DNA of 64,000 nucleotides from Siphonodentalium dalli (Eukaryota > Mollusca > Scaphopoda > Gadilida > Siphonodentaliidae). This document shows, one piece after another, positions 12,901-25,077 of this stretch (position 1 is the stretch's first letter; each line of letters begins with the position of its first letter). The position numbers and the translations under genes were made by a program. The notes under the pieces are model-generated. The model saw only the letters and a program-made list of their open reading frames with translations. It did no database searches and had not been told where the DNA came from. The stretch lies in NCBI GenBank assembly GCA_032622095.1, contig CP136065.1:117345195-117409194 (forward strand), read 5' to 3'.

Positions 12901-13695
12901 AATGTAATTGATTACTTATCAATTACTTTAGTGGGACTTTCAAAATTGCTCCCTCATATAGGTGTCTATTGTGTTCTGGTTATTCGCGGCATTTCATATT
13001 TAAAGAAGTACCCAGGGCTCAATACCAACTATTTGAAACCTATTTTACTCCTAACTGGAGTATAAAATAACATATCTGGAACGAGAAGTGCCACCAGATA
13101 TACGATATTTTTGTATCAATACGAATTTTCCGCCCATTTATTTTATACATTTTCGAGGGACATCAATAAACACATTAGGTTAACATTTCAATAACAAAAT
13201 TACATTCTGTTGTTGCACATAGGTCTAATTGCAGTGCATAGTAACTTAGCTTACTGAAATGTCAAAAGGAGTCATATTCTGTGCAATTCATGTGATAAAT
13301 GATCGAGTGTGTATCGTATCATATTACATTTTTAAGGGTTGCCTTACAGACTTGCACGAAATACAGTCTGATAAATATCCAGACTCCGCCGTATTAAGTT
13401 AATTGAAATGAAACACGCTTTAATTTTATCTGGACTGCACGACATACCGATTATTGCTATTGATTATATATTGTTTTGTTCGAATATTACACATGTAATT
13501 AGAACAACAATAAAGAATCTTGAAAGTCGACAACCCATGCGGTAAAACTCCGAGCCCATGCATATATACTCAGACTTTTACGCAGCACACATCTACAAAA
13601 ACATAGCCGATGTGCTTAGTTTGCGGATTCCACGTTCACAGTTCACAGATTGAAGGAGACCTTCGAAATGACGATGTTCGATATCATTTTATAAT
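9948..13695. other. Low-repeat stretch; no gene recognised
   Basis: Minus-strand open frames at 11031-11228, 11294-11659 (121 residues) and 11692-11940 (82 residues) are consecutive but in different frames, and I do not recognise them. They could be a decayed coding region or chance. A 45-codon open stretch without a start lies on the minus strand at about 10655-10800. At 12780-12960 there are AATTAC-type simple reiterations. Confidence 0.4.
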
Positions 13696-13960
13696 TTGAT
13701 TGGAATCGAAGAACAACTCAGTCCACTTTTCCATTCGATATATGGTCATAGTTTCATTTTACGAGGAAACGGACCTAGCAAACCGAGTCAGTGTTCAAAT
13801 GTGCAGATACTGGTTGTTTACATTGCAAAATGTAACACGGTTGTATGTGTAAATAAAACAGTGGTTTGTCGGGGGGGGGGGGGGGGGTCTGCAGATTTTT
13901 TCCGGACAAAAGGCGGGGGTGGGTATGTATGTCGGCGCTGGAAAATTTATTTATTCTGAG
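13696..13960. repeat. G17 tract with element-like flanks
   Basis: A G17 run (13871-13887) is followed by 'tctgcagattttttccggaca' and 'ggcgggggtgggta', the same vocabulary as the elements at 55.1-58.1 kb. I take it as a fragment of that family. The open frames crossing it are artefacts of the homopolymer. Confidence 0.5.
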
Positions 13961-14568
13961 TAATGCAATTTTTCCCCACATTGAAATTTACTCATGTTTG
14001 TGCACTATTAACCTTATATAGACTCTTATCTACATACACATATAATTTAGAACAAATTTATATCCCTGTACCTCGAAGTCTCCATGTTTGGAGCATGGAG
14101 CTAGAAGTCACCTGGTTTTAACACTGGATTTTACAACAATATCATGCTCAAAAGTATGTTGCATTGTGTAGCAATGTGGTGACTGATCGGGGGTCCAGAG
14201 CCAGTCAGTATGCTAGAAACTATGGTTTGATGTCTGGAAGGATAAGATATCATTGCATGGGTTACAGTTTGTGTGCATGGCTAATCGTTCTACGGGGCTG
14301 AAGCCATATTATACCAAAGGCATTCCATGACAATGACAACCAAGTCAGCCATATGCCTTTATTAATTAAAAATGATATCGCCAATTAAAATTATAAAAGA
14401 AAACGTTAGGAAACCTTATGAAACCTATCTATATTATACAGGTATCACTTCGAATCATGGCTTTGCTAAACCTTTGCTCTTACTGGCTCATATTTTAATT
14501 TTCATCCGCCCGACAATCTTCCCACGAATGCTGACCACGATATTGAGTTTTAATGAGGTAAATTGTCC

Positions 14569-14669
14569 AATGACTGCCAATGTCGAAATCATTTGTGCGA
14601 TAGTTGCGTTCTGAATCCTGATGTAAATATTTACAATTGAGCGTAGTTCGTAGTTCAGACGATGTTTTC
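14569..14669. repeat. Left copy of a ~95-101-bp direct repeat flanking 2.3 kb
   Basis: This 101-bp sequence begins AATGACTGCCAATGTCGAAA and ends GCGTAGTTC..GATGTTTT. It recurs at 16939-17032 in the same orientation with one substitution (T/C) and a 7-bp GTAGTTC duplication as the only differences I see. Together the copies bracket a foldback element and LINE A. Confidence 0.9.
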
Positions 14670-14692
14670 AATTAATTATGGATGCAACATTT

Positions 14693-15293
14693 GAAGAGTA
14701 TAATTAATAATGGATTATCTTAGAGTAAAAAAATGTGAACTTAATAGATGTTTTAAAAAAATTTCGTCCCCTAATTCAACAGACACAAAATCAATTTCTA
14801 AGAAAAAAAATATGGAAAAGTGTGCTGAACTCTGTGAAGAATGTTGAACAACAAAAAGTCTGGAAGCTGACACATGATGGTGGTTATGGGTCACCTTGTG
14901 TCCAATGTAGCGGGGATAGTTATCAGCCTTTTCCAATGTGTGGTAACTGGCACATCAATGATTATCCAATGAGTGCTGACATATTTAGTGGTTACAGGGT
15001 GGTGGATTAAATTGATGCTTAAGAAATTATTTTATCAACTCACCACTGCCAATAGAAGACCCATTGCTGCCATCTCCCAGTTGGCCATGTTGGGGAAGGA
15101 AATTCTTCAAAGAACGCTTGGTAAATATGAATATATTTTTGTTGTTCAACATTTTTCAGTGCGGATTTCCATTTTTTTCTTAGAATTTTATTTTGTTTGT
15201 TGGATTTGGGGACGAAACAAAATAATTTTTAAAATCATTATAAAGTTCACATTTTGTTTTTCTAAGATAATCCATCATGAATTTTACTCTTAA
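14693..15293. mobile_element. 600-bp foldback element, ~160-bp terminal inverted repeats
   Basis: The left arm (14693-14857) reads 'gaagagta..TGGATTATCTTAG..aatgtgaactt..GTTGAACAACAAAAA'. The right arm (15136-15293) is its reverse complement with scattered mismatches. The ~280-bp centre carries two overlapping open frames (to 15010 and from 14973) that I do not recognise; they may be short captured sequence. No transposase domain is visible, so it is probably a non-autonomous foldback/MITE element. Confidence 0.8.
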
Positions 15294-15364
15294 ATCCATT
15301 GGTTTGGTTACTATGATTACCAATATAAGTAAACATACTCCTTTATTTTAACTCTATCAATTTT

Positions 15365-15377
15365 GGGGGGGGGGGGG
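15365..15377 (+). repeat. G13 homopolymer
   Basis: This is a run of 13 G between the foldback element and LINE A. It is one of 23 G/C runs of at least 10 bases in the window. Confidence 0.95.
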
Positions 15378-15509
15378 AAATGGGTTGACAAAGCCCAGTA
15401 TATCGATTGAATCCCCGGTCATTCTACATTTCCAACTCTAAAATTATATTTTCCGACTGTTACTTAAAATCAACTAATATCCACATTGGTCGTACATTTC
15501 TCTACTGTC

Positions 15510-16935
15510 TAATTACTAAGGGTTATACAAAATATGTACGATAATCTAAAAATATGTGGTAAGGCAAATGACACTTGCTCAAGCTTCTTTCAGAGTATTA
15601 TTGGTTTAAAAACAAGGAGACGCACTCTCACCGATTTTATTTTCCCTGTATCATAACAATATGTAAGATCACATGATGAATAACGGTTGCAATGGGTTCG
15701 ACATGACTGGATATAGCCATATCGACACCAGATTGTATATGAAACTCTTATTATTGATTTATGCAGACGATACGGTATTAGTTTCTAATACCCGAAGCGG
15801 ACTACTACAGGCTCTAAATATATTTGCTGAGTATTGTGATTTATAATTAAAAACCAACACTAATAAAACCAAAGTTGTAAATTTGGCAGAGCCCACAAGA
15901 AAAATAAAAATGCGAAATGTGTTACAAAAACTGAGGCAATAGAAATAGTAAATGAATACAAGTATCTCTGCACTATTTTCGACAAGTCGGGAAGATTTAC
16001 TAAAGACAGGAACAGAAGATGCCAAATACGCTAAAAAAAAGCCATGTATGCCCTGATCAACACATCCCGCAATAATAAATTGTCAATTGAAACTACTTTG
16101 GAAATATACGAAAATTCGATAATTCCCATGTAGTGACATACGGGGCGGAAATCTGGGGGCACGAACATTTAAAGTGCTTAAAAAAAAATAGAACTATGGT
16201 TTCTGCGATTTACACTTAACCTCAATAAATCAACATTAGATAAATTTGTATATGGAGAAACTGGTTTGTACCCAATAACTATGAAGAGAACACAAAACTA
16301 AGTTACTGGAGTAGAATTATCACCATGGAAAGCTCGAGACTGACTCTTTTACTTATAACATACTTCTGATTACTGCTATGAACATAATCTAAATGCAATG
16401 GGCATGTCATATGTGTGGATAGAACAAACTGTCCCGAACATAAATGTATTCATCTCGGCTATGAAGCAAAAACTGACAGACACCTATATCCAGACATGGC
16501 GAAATGATTTGACAATTTCAAATAAGTACGCCTTTTATAGATTAATCAGACATGATTTTAACAGACTAAAATATATGTCGGTAGACAATAATAAAGTCGT
16601 GAAACCACCGACTGCCAGTCGAAACTGGATCATTGACAGATACCCCATATATACAACGAACGAGTGTGTACTTTATGTAAAGACTCTCTTGGGGATGAAT
16701 TTCATTTCATTCTAGTCTGCCCGTGCCTAAATGAACTGAGAGTTAAATATTTGAAACCCTATTACTATAGAGACCGAACATATTGAAAATAGCCGATTTG
16801 TTTAAAGTTATATGAAACACTCCGGTTGTGCGATCAAATAGAAATGGAGAATAACCTTGCTCAAAGTTGTTATTTCTACGAATATTCATCCAAATTGAAT
16901 CCAACACTCACTTCCATTCTTAAATATTAATTAAA
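15510..16935 (+). pseudogene. LINE A: decayed non-LTR retrotransposon reverse transcriptase and C-terminus
   Basis: Reading across frames on the plus strand gives a familiar order of reverse transcriptase blocks. 'FFQSIIGLKQGDALSPILFS' occurs near 15583-15650. 'IYADDTVLVSNT' carries the catalytic YADD box at 15760-15771, and 'LKTNTNKTKVV' follows at 15846. 'IVNEYKYL' occurs at 15945, then a thumb-like region. At 16667-16730 a C-x2-C-x8-H-x4-C motif (CTLCKDSLGDEFHFILVC) marks the usual C-terminal zinc-binding segment. The longest unbroken piece is 16398-16715 (105 residues). There are several stops and frameshifts, and the 5' two-thirds (ORF1, endonuclease, start of the reverse transcriptase) are missing. 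In life such a protein copies its own RNA into a nicked chromosome; this copy cannot. The style fits the Jockey/CR1-like superfamily, but the exact clade is uncertain. Confidence 0.88.
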
Positions 16936-16938
16936 TGC

Positions 16939-17032
16939 AATGACTGCCAATGTCGAAATCATTTGTGCGATAGTTGCGTTCCGAATCCTGATGTAAATAT
17001 TTACAATTGAGCGTAGTTCAGACGATGTTTTC
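16939..17032. repeat. Right copy of the ~95-bp direct repeat
   Basis: This copy begins AATGACTGCCAATGTCGAAA like the one at 14569-14669 but lacks the 7-bp internal duplication. It lies directly after the end of LINE A coding sequence, so it could be the 3' UTR of that element or part of the host sequence it entered. Confidence 0.9.
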
Positions 17033-17346
17033 TAGGGAGTGGTATGGTCGATTTCTTTTAAATTTTCGGGGATGTTAGTAGAATTCTACAGTCCCCAGGT
17101 TGACATAGCGCCTGAGTATTAATTTATCAGTTTCCCGAACTCGAACAAGTCCATAATATGTATTTAATTGTGGCAATAAACGAACACTGGTAAACCTCGC
17201 TTTGTATATTAAAAAAGCCCAAAATATAATGTCCAACTCCTGAGGCTCATAATTCATCACACCCATTTTTATTTGTTTCTTTATCCTGACCCCTCCCCGA
17301 TTTAAAACTAACAGACAAATTGAAATGACTATCATTGTCTTACTCA

Positions 17347-17523
17347 TATAATTATTATATACACACACATGTATATATATTTAGTAATATATAATTATTA
17401 TATACACACACATATATATATATATAGTAATATTATAATTATTATGTACACACACATGTATATATATTTAGTAATATTATAATTATTATACACACACACA
17501 TGTATATATATTTAGTAATATAC
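17347..17523. repeat. Four ~43-bp tandem units (TA/CA-rich minisatellite)
   Basis: 'ataattattat(a/g)(t)acacacaca..gtatatatatttagtaatat' is repeated four times with a period of 42-44 bp. Confidence 0.9.
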
Positions 17524-18714
17524 TAATATTTCTAAATATATACCAGGCATGTGCCATGCAACAATTTAGAATATTTGAATTGTATAACTTCTATCGCATG
17601 TTCTCTGTATGTCAACACACGACGATGAGTTATACACTACATTGAATTGAATTGAAATTGTCCATCTTAATTAGAAGCAACGTACTGGTCTATAGAATGT
17701 AAATGCAGATGGTCACATTAATTTCAGTTGAAATATCTAAATCTTAGATTGAGCTCGACGTTCTCAGTCTGGACATTCTGATTGTTAGTTCAGACAAGAA
17801 GTCACAACGGTGACAACGATTTGTCATCTGGTCTGAAATTGCTACCAACAGGTCCTATCAGAAACGCACTTTTCTACAAATAATATTAGAAGTCTAAAAC
17901 GAAGCTTCAAGAAGTAGAATAGAATAAACCGCGTAAAATATGCCAACTTGTCTCTTTGTAATAAAATGGGAAACCGAACATAAGTTATGCTGTATACGGG
18001 CCGTATACATGATATTTGGCATCTCGGTGTTTCTATCTTTAACCAACTAATATGGTATTTTCCAGAAAAGGCTGCATGCACAAGTTTCTGTTATTGCTAA
18101 CCAACACATTTCGGGAATTGTGATAGCAGCAAGATCTACTTAACTGTGACCAAATATACACCTATTAATATTCGATTTTGAGTTTTTCCTGGTATAAAAA
18201 TAGGTCGATAATTACTTGAAGTACCTTTATACGAGCAGTATATATATGTCCAACAATCTTTTATGTCGTAATGAAGTTATAAAAAATACCACTTCAAACT
18301 GCTTCAGACGCAAATAGTGGTCCACCAAATCTTGGTGCGCCATTCAGATTCATTGAAGTTCCGGAAACAGAAGCAGACAAGCGTTATCTTAACAGGAAAC
18401 TATTTTAACTTCGCTTTCTCTTCATTCAAATCGTGAAAATTATATAGTATTTCAAAAGTTGTAGAGAGTTGGCAGCTCTGGATTTTCATCCCAATGTCTA
18501 CATATCCATTTTTCACAACGCTCGGAAGGTTAGCTGATTGCAAAATTATAACCGGCATAAACGAAATGATCTCAAAGTTACGAACATAAAATATAAGAAA
18601 CAAAACACGAATTTCAACGCTATATCGATTAGTTCGTTCGGCAATCATACGCGTGTGTATGTTTAAGATACCTCTACCAAATGACGTATATTTTAGGGTT
18701 CACACAAGCCATAC
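17524..18714. other. No recognisable gene
   Basis: Short minus-strand open frames at 17842-18081 and 18400-18648 are not recognised and have no supporting splice or promoter context that I can judge. Confidence 0.5.
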
Positions 18715-19085
18715 CAGCCTGTTCTCTCGAAAACCCGCGCATTATCTGCTTATAACAGAACTTGTTTTAAGGTAGATAATATGCTTAGAATCGCCTCATT
18801 TTGAGTCGATAGTATGCTGAAAATGATATCGTTTTAGTCACATTATCGATTCATAATGAGGCGATTCTTTGCAGATTTTGCGCTGACACTGACACAAAGA
18901 AGCCAACTCTCAACTTTTCAGGTGTACGCTCTTTAACACGCATTTTTACTGTGGCCCGCGCAATAAAACGAAATAACTGGTATCCATTATCTGATTATTT
19001 CAGAATAAAATAATCACATAATGTGCCTGTTTCACATTATAGGTCGGTTATGTGCGTATTTGCGCGAGGATATGTTGGCCATACA
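18715..19085. repeat. Dispersed repeat, 'CAGCCTGTTCTC' family, copy 1
   Basis: It starts CAGCCTGTTCTCTCGAAAA at 18715, carries ACTGTGGCCCGCGC at 18949 and 'gcaataaaacgaaataac', and ends near 'gaggatatgttgg' at 19065-19077. The same ordered landmarks occur at 52413-52665 and, spread out, at 45919-47050. Confidence 0.65.
18788..18869. repeat. Imperfect hairpin within the repeat
   Basis: 'agaatcgcctcattttgag' is followed about 40 bp later by its near reverse complement 'cataatgaggcgattct'. The arms are about 25 bp. Confidence 0.75.
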
Positions 19086-19133
19086 TGTCCTTTTGAGATT
19101 GCAGAGATCACCGGACGCATTTTGGTTATCATG

Positions 19134-19201
19134 ACTAATCTCTTGCTAAATATTGTAATTGGAGGATAATCTCTTGCTAAATATTGTAAGTGGAGGATAT
19201 A
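19134..19201. repeat. 33-bp tandem duplication
   Basis: 'taatctcttgctaaatattg' plus 'taa(t/g)tggagga' occurs twice in immediate succession with one mismatch. Confidence 0.9.
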
Positions 19202-20265
19202 ATTATTGCGGCGAGTAATTACAAGTAGAATATATCATTGTTAAACGCGCGAGCATGTTGAAATATAACATGAACCAGCCTCGAGAAAGTCCGGTGTCTG
19301 AGACCAAACCTGATAAAACTAGAGTCATATTACCCAGATCACCGGGCCGAATTAATTCGGTCATCAATCATCCATGCAATGGCCGTTAAGCCACATGGTG
19401 AAGAATGTATATATTTGTCAATCGACAACAGAGTGCTAGACACTGTTGGTGAGGGTGAACAGCAACGAGACTATTTCAATTCAGACATCTGACCTTGTTG
19501 TAACCCGAGAATAAATTTGAGCTGTAAAATCCGTCAAGGGATGGCGAGAGAGGAAGCTGGAGTTAACCATGCCCCGCACATACGAATATTTACGGTAGTG
19601 CAGAACGGCCACCTCTGCTTCTGTTACTAACTTGTTTAAACAAGTTAGTAAGCTTCATGCTCCATATACGAGGTGGGTGTTTCGATATAACATCTTCACA
19701 GCCCATACAGACGAGCCGACAATTTACTTGACCAAAATCAATCTAGAGGCTATGACTTTGATACCCTATTTGACCCACAAGGGCGGGTGGCCATCTTTGG
19801 GTATATAATTGGTTTGGCAGACTGTGGCTGAAACTAAGGCATGTGAAGTAACACATATGTATATACTTTTCAAGTAATTTTCAAGCTGTATTGTACAATG
19901 GTAGCAGACCGCCCCCAGTATCACAATAACATAGTTACGCTCTCGATATAGATGCCCAAAGATCCGCTGAGATACCACTGCCATAATGACATTAATTGGT
20001 AAGGAATTATTACGTGTTTTTAGTTCTTATGTTTTAGGATTAAAATTGTCTATGTCTGGCTCAGTTCATATTGTTCTTATCAATACCGAAAGAATTACCA
20101 TTATTGCGAACTTTAAAACAAATATGGTGGTCAAAACAAGATAATAGGTGACTAAATAGTAGTAAATACAGTTCCGCGACGATATGTAAAAATAGATTTA
20201 TCGTCTGCAAAGTACACTCATTGTGGCAGTGATATATTGCTCAAAGGTGGAATATCAAGAACGAA
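19202..20265. other. No recognisable gene
   Basis: A minus-strand open frame at 19766-19984 (72 residues) is unassigned. A short palindrome 'taacttgtttaaacaagtta' lies at 19627-19646. I see nothing else I can support. Confidence 0.5.
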
Positions 20266-20960
20266 AACTCTAAATTAGAATGCTTTATAACGCGATGTAA
20301 GGTAAGAACAGGCTATCTATAAGGCTGTTTCCACATGACTATATTTCTATCTACATGAGATGCTACCAAGAAAGGTAACTCTAAATTAGAATGCCGTATA
20401 ACATGAGGTAAGGTAAGAACAGGCTATCTATAAGGCTGTTTCCACATGACTATATTTCTATCTACATGAGATGCTACCAAGAGAGGTAACTCTAAATTAG
20501 AATGCTGTATAACGTGAGGTAAGGTGAGAACATGATATCTATAAGGATGTTTCCACATGACTAGATTTCTGTCCACATGAGATGCTACCAAGAAAGGTAA
20601 CTCTAAATTAGAATGCTTTATAACGTGAGGTGAGAACATGATATATATAAGGCTGTTTCCACATGACTAGATTTCTGTCTACATGAGATGCTATCAAGAA
20701 AGGTAACTCTAAATTAGAATGCTTTATAACGTGAGGTAAGGTGAGAACATGATATCTATAAGGCTGTTTCCACATGACTAGATTTCTGTCTACATGAGAT
20801 GCTATCAAGAAAGGTAACTCTAAATTAGAATGCTTTATAACGTGAGGTAAGGTAAGGTTTACTGTCCATATGAGATGCTATCAGGAACGACAACTCTAAA
20901 TTAGAATGTTTCCACGTGGCTAGATTACTGTCCATATGAGATACTACAAAGAACGATATA
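20266..20960 (-). repeat. 111-bp tandem repeat, about seven units, with a 37-codon open frame on the minus strand
   Basis: Units start at 20266, 20377, 20488, 20599, 20705, 20816 and 20892 with the phrase 'aactctaaattagaatg'. Four periods are exactly 111 bp, one is 106 and the last full period is 76. Because 111 = 3 x 37, the minus strand stays open across units and encodes a repeating 37-residue peptide with the core 'HSNLELPFLVASHVDRNLVM'. The 5-bp loss at 20599-20705 shifts the frame, splitting it into 20424-20639 and 20608-20808. No signal peptide or known domain is apparent, so coding is not established. Confidence 0.85.
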
Positions 20961-23900
20961 TTTGGGAATTGTAGTATCCTATACAGTATTCGTGTGAATA
21001 TTTAATGAGGCTTTTGGTAATACACATCAGGATTAATGGTCCCACTGTTATATAGCCATACCTCATGACCATATTTGGGTAGCTGATTCCCACGAAGGAA
21101 TCGAGCCTGATATTCTGTTCTGCGTCTTACTTCTGTAAATATGTATATGATGTGTGTGTGTGTGGCCCCCGATCAAGTGGTAATGTGAAGGGATATGTGT
21201 ATGTACGGCACATGCAACCGAATTTGAAGCATTAATGTGTTCCATTAAATACAATGGACATGCAGGTAAGGTGTGAACAATTCAATATAAACATACCTGA
21301 ATGTGGATCTGGCAAGATTAATTATATATATGACCCTTTGTGTGCGCTTGTGGTAATATGGACAGTCCGTGTCAATGGGAACTCATATTACCTTGCATAT
21401 ATATATATAGCTCATATTTTTATTACGAATACTTAAAGACTCTTAGAAAAAGACTCGCGAAACGTAAATTTGAGGATATTATTTATTTCATTATATTTTA
21501 AACACAGTGTGCCCGCCCTGACGTCACCACCTCCCTCTATAATCACCAAGCTTGCAGTCATCTTATAGGCAGTGCTTTATTGGTACAAATCCTTCAGTTC
21601 TCACTCACTGGCTAAGTACTAAGTCTTTTATTGATGTGTTTATATTATGTTGTATGTCTTAAATTGCACATCAGTATACTTTTGGCTACACAATTTGTTA
21701 TCAGGATGTTTGAGTTTTATAAGACAAGACCAAAATGAATAACTACTTAATTATTTTATTCACATGGTATCAGTCTATTTTCGTAACTAGTAAACAATTT
21801 GACGATGTAAGTGTCCATATTATCCCACGGTCGGGTTATGGACACCTGACTATACAAATTTCCAAAGGTTGTTTCATGAAAATTGTCAATCTAGATCTGG
21901 AAATACGTTAAGAATTAATGGCTTGTGTGGTTCTCAATAGTTGGATATGTAATTCCCCACTCCAATTTTAGTGTTGTGTGCGATTGTTGCAAGTTTGCTT
22001 AGTGTTCATGTTACCCCACTTTACCCTATACTAAATTCGCTTTTCAAAATGGTCGACGCCATCTTTAATTTGATTCGGCGCCTTCTTCGAAACGTCATAT
22101 TGCAATTAAATTTAAACTGCAAAAAATCTCTTTCATATTGCCAACATAGCATCATTCATTGCGTAAAGACGTTCATGGTTTATACTTTAAACAATAATCA
22201 TTAGTTAAATCATATACGGACGACCAGAAGCGTTGCCATTCTGAAATTACGCAAAAATTAAAATTTTCGGTATCCAATCGCCAAAACAGCACGCGATTAA
22301 TCTCGTAAATGTCTTAAATGCATGTTTGTCACATCACTAAATAAACTTTAGTTTAGTAAATTAGTCAAAGCATGCACGTTCACGTGGTATTTTTTTTTTT
22401 GCGCGTAAAATGTAAACTGTTATATAGCTGACGTCAGAATTTGATGCCTTATCCAAAGCGACGCCATATTGGCACGCGCATTTCCCAGCCAAACTCGTTG
22501 ATGTTTTGCCAGCGACGTATAATAGCACACAATGGAAATCGTATTGTTGAGATTCGACAAGAATGAGTAAAAGTTGTCTAAATAACTTGTATATATACAA
22601 AGTATAATACAAGAACGCGAGGACCACTGTGCCTTGTATGCGCGCCGAAAGCGCCATTAGGAAGTGGCCCTAATAGGATTCCATAGCCTTGGCAATGTAC
22701 GCCCGAGAAATGCACATATGGTTGCCATTAACATATATGTTTTGTGTATATCATTATCTACTGCGGATCAACAGACCGTCGGACCATTTGCATAATTAAT
22801 AAGGTATATTATGCGTACCTGTAAACGTACGTCCTGTTGTTCCAACGAGTCTGTATAAAAACTTAAAACGACTGGGGTAAAGTTATGACGATCATTCTAG
22901 TCAAATGAGAAAAAAAGGTAAACTGCAGATCAGATTAACTATTAAGAAAATATCTCATAATATTTATCATCCATAATGGTTTTCCCAGTGGCTCCATGTT
23001 GGTTGAACCCAAATTACTTACACTCTATAATGTAGCGTCATGCAGTTGTAATCATAACCCAACCCATATTATGGGAGGGGTAAACCGATTTTTTCACTCA
23101 TTGGAGTTGGAACTTCCGAGTTCATATTTATGTAGGCCTACATTGCAGGTCGTCTTTTTTGTACATGGATTTCAATGCCATAATATCTTGTTTATTTATG
23201 AACAGTTATTATAAATAAATAGGTTAATATTACATACATTTCGTTTGTTAGTTTAATATGAAAACCGGTTATGACGCCATGACATGTTTCATATGACGTC
23301 AAAAGTGCAAAGGTCGTGTGTCTTTGCGGGCCAGAATCCAGACAAGATTGAACTTGTCATGTCGTCTCCGGACAACTTATTTCGCCTAACTGGACCAGAA
23401 CTGTAAATGCATAAATGCTCCAATTAATATACCATGTGGTATCCATATACGGTATACTCGCATCGTGTCTGCATTAACCCTCATTAGTAGTCATGTTTCT
23501 GCTTATAAATAGATGTGCCTTATCGGGCGGAACTTACTAGTAGGTCTGAACATGGAGATAACAATCACTATTTAAATTATTATCTGATAGGCCTTTATTA
23601 CTAAAGGCCGATGTCTGATAAATAAACTATACTTAGACGAATATATACTTATCGAAGTCCGTTCGTAAAACGATCTATGCACAAGATTTATCAAGCACTA
23701 TCGTCGTTATCGTGCATTAGGCCTAAATAGGCATATAGTTCCATGACTATTTACACGATCCTTCCTAATGTCTCCACTTAACAGCATGTCGGGGTCGTTA
23801 AAACGATGTACCGGTACCTTGCTTATTATCATATTTTTAAGCAACCACCAGCGCACCGCAGGCGCGCGTTGTTGTTTACACATTAGGCGCAGGTGAATGA

Positions 23901-24581
23901 CGTCATATATTTTTTTCTATATCCATTGAAGTGATTTTTCAAAGGTCGCGGGTATGGATTTTGGAGAACAAAAATGTCACTGAGGGTTAGCAACTGTGTG
24001 GAGATAACCAAAGCACGGAATCGGGAATGGACCATCGCGCTGAAAATTAAATTAGCTACTTCACAACTTACGAAGAATTCCCATGTGATTTAGGCCTATT
24101 AGTTTTATTTAGATCAATTTCTTTGGTTAGCTTTTAAAATGAAATCTAGCGAAGACGTCAATATAAGGTTTCTGACGTCATTTACGTCATTTTGGATTTG
24201 TGGGCCAGAATCCAGACAAGATTTCACAATCCACGATAAGTCTTGTCATGTCGTCTCCGTCAGGACCACTGTCTGATGTTATACATACATTATTCTGAGC
24301 GTCATATGTCGCCGATAAAAGGAAAATTTGAGGCAGAACATGTCACGTACGATTCATATTAGTCTAGTATATGTACGTCTGTGACATTTTAGAATATTTT
24401 AGACATATTAATTACTCTGTCATCGGTTAGAGACAACTTAAAATGAAATGTGAACTGATGCCAGTGACATCTTCAGAGTTTAAGCGAAAATTTATTATGT
24501 TATGTCTGATTACTTCATTATTTTATTCTTGGCGTAAACAGTATTTATTCTTTTTAGTCATTATGTGTTACAAAACAAATA
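20961..24581. other. No recognisable gene; several TGACGTCA palindromes
   Basis: There is no long open frame with a recognisable product. The octamer TGACGTCA (a CRE-type palindrome) occurs at 21519, 22429, 23294, 23898 and 24173. ATF/CREB-family proteins bind this sequence, but whether these copies function is unknown. Short frames at 22361-22657 (minus) and 21971-22204 (plus) are unassigned. Confidence 0.45.
23328..23370. repeat. Short direct repeat, copy 1 (second at 24202-24259)
   Basis: 'gggccagaatccagacaaga' followed by 'cttgtcatgtcgtctccg' occurs here and at 24202-24259. The second copy has an extra ~15 bp in the middle. Each copy can pair AGACAAG with CTTGTC. A TGACGTCA octamer lies about 30 bp upstream of each copy. 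Confidence 0.75.
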
Positions 24582-25048
24582 TTAAAGGCCCTCAATCCGA
24601 TCAGACGGTCCCTATATAATCAAGTTACAACAGCCACATTTCTTCAAAATACGCTTTAGTTATCAGAATCGATTAAGTACAACAGAATAATGCTAACCAC
24701 GCACTGTTAACTATGGTATAACAATTTCCAAAACGTGTTATTTATCAACATGTTGTTCAACGAAATATGGCCATATTATCACTTGATTATCACGAAATTT
24801 GGCCGTATTACCACTTAATATTAGAGTTATCCATCACGATTCGAAATTGTGTCCGAGACCGTCGCCTTGATGATTTTTTCCAGGCCACAAATAAGCACAT
24901 ATTTCGATAAATAAAAAATTTCATTAATCGACATCTGATCACTCTGAGCTTTGATAGGTGGGTTCCACGACTCGACTCAAATATTTTTTACCCCCGAAGC
25001 CCAAGAAATAGTAATTTGGGAGCATTAATTCGGATTATGCACCTTTAA
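24582..25048. mobile_element. Foldback element, left arm truncated (family shared with 25078-25521)
   Basis: The left end is TTAAAGGCCCTCAATCCGAT and the right end, on the minus strand, is TTAAAGGTGCATAATCCGA. The right arm (about 24930-25048) matches the full ~135-bp arm of the neighbouring element ('gagctttgata', 'ttttttacccccgaagcc', 'aagaaatagtaat'), while the left arm keeps only about 37 bp. The centre has no coding potential that I recognise. Confidence 0.7.
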
Positions 25049-25077
25049 CATTGATGATATGACAGGGATTCGACAAC

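Noticed and set aside
15759-16025. 88-residue minus-strand open frame
   Set aside because: It is antisense to the LINE A reverse transcriptase core, whose YADD block is on the plus strand.
20266-20960. Possible CRISPR array
   Set aside because: Units are contiguous 111-bp tandem repeats with no variable spacers, and the context is eukaryotic.
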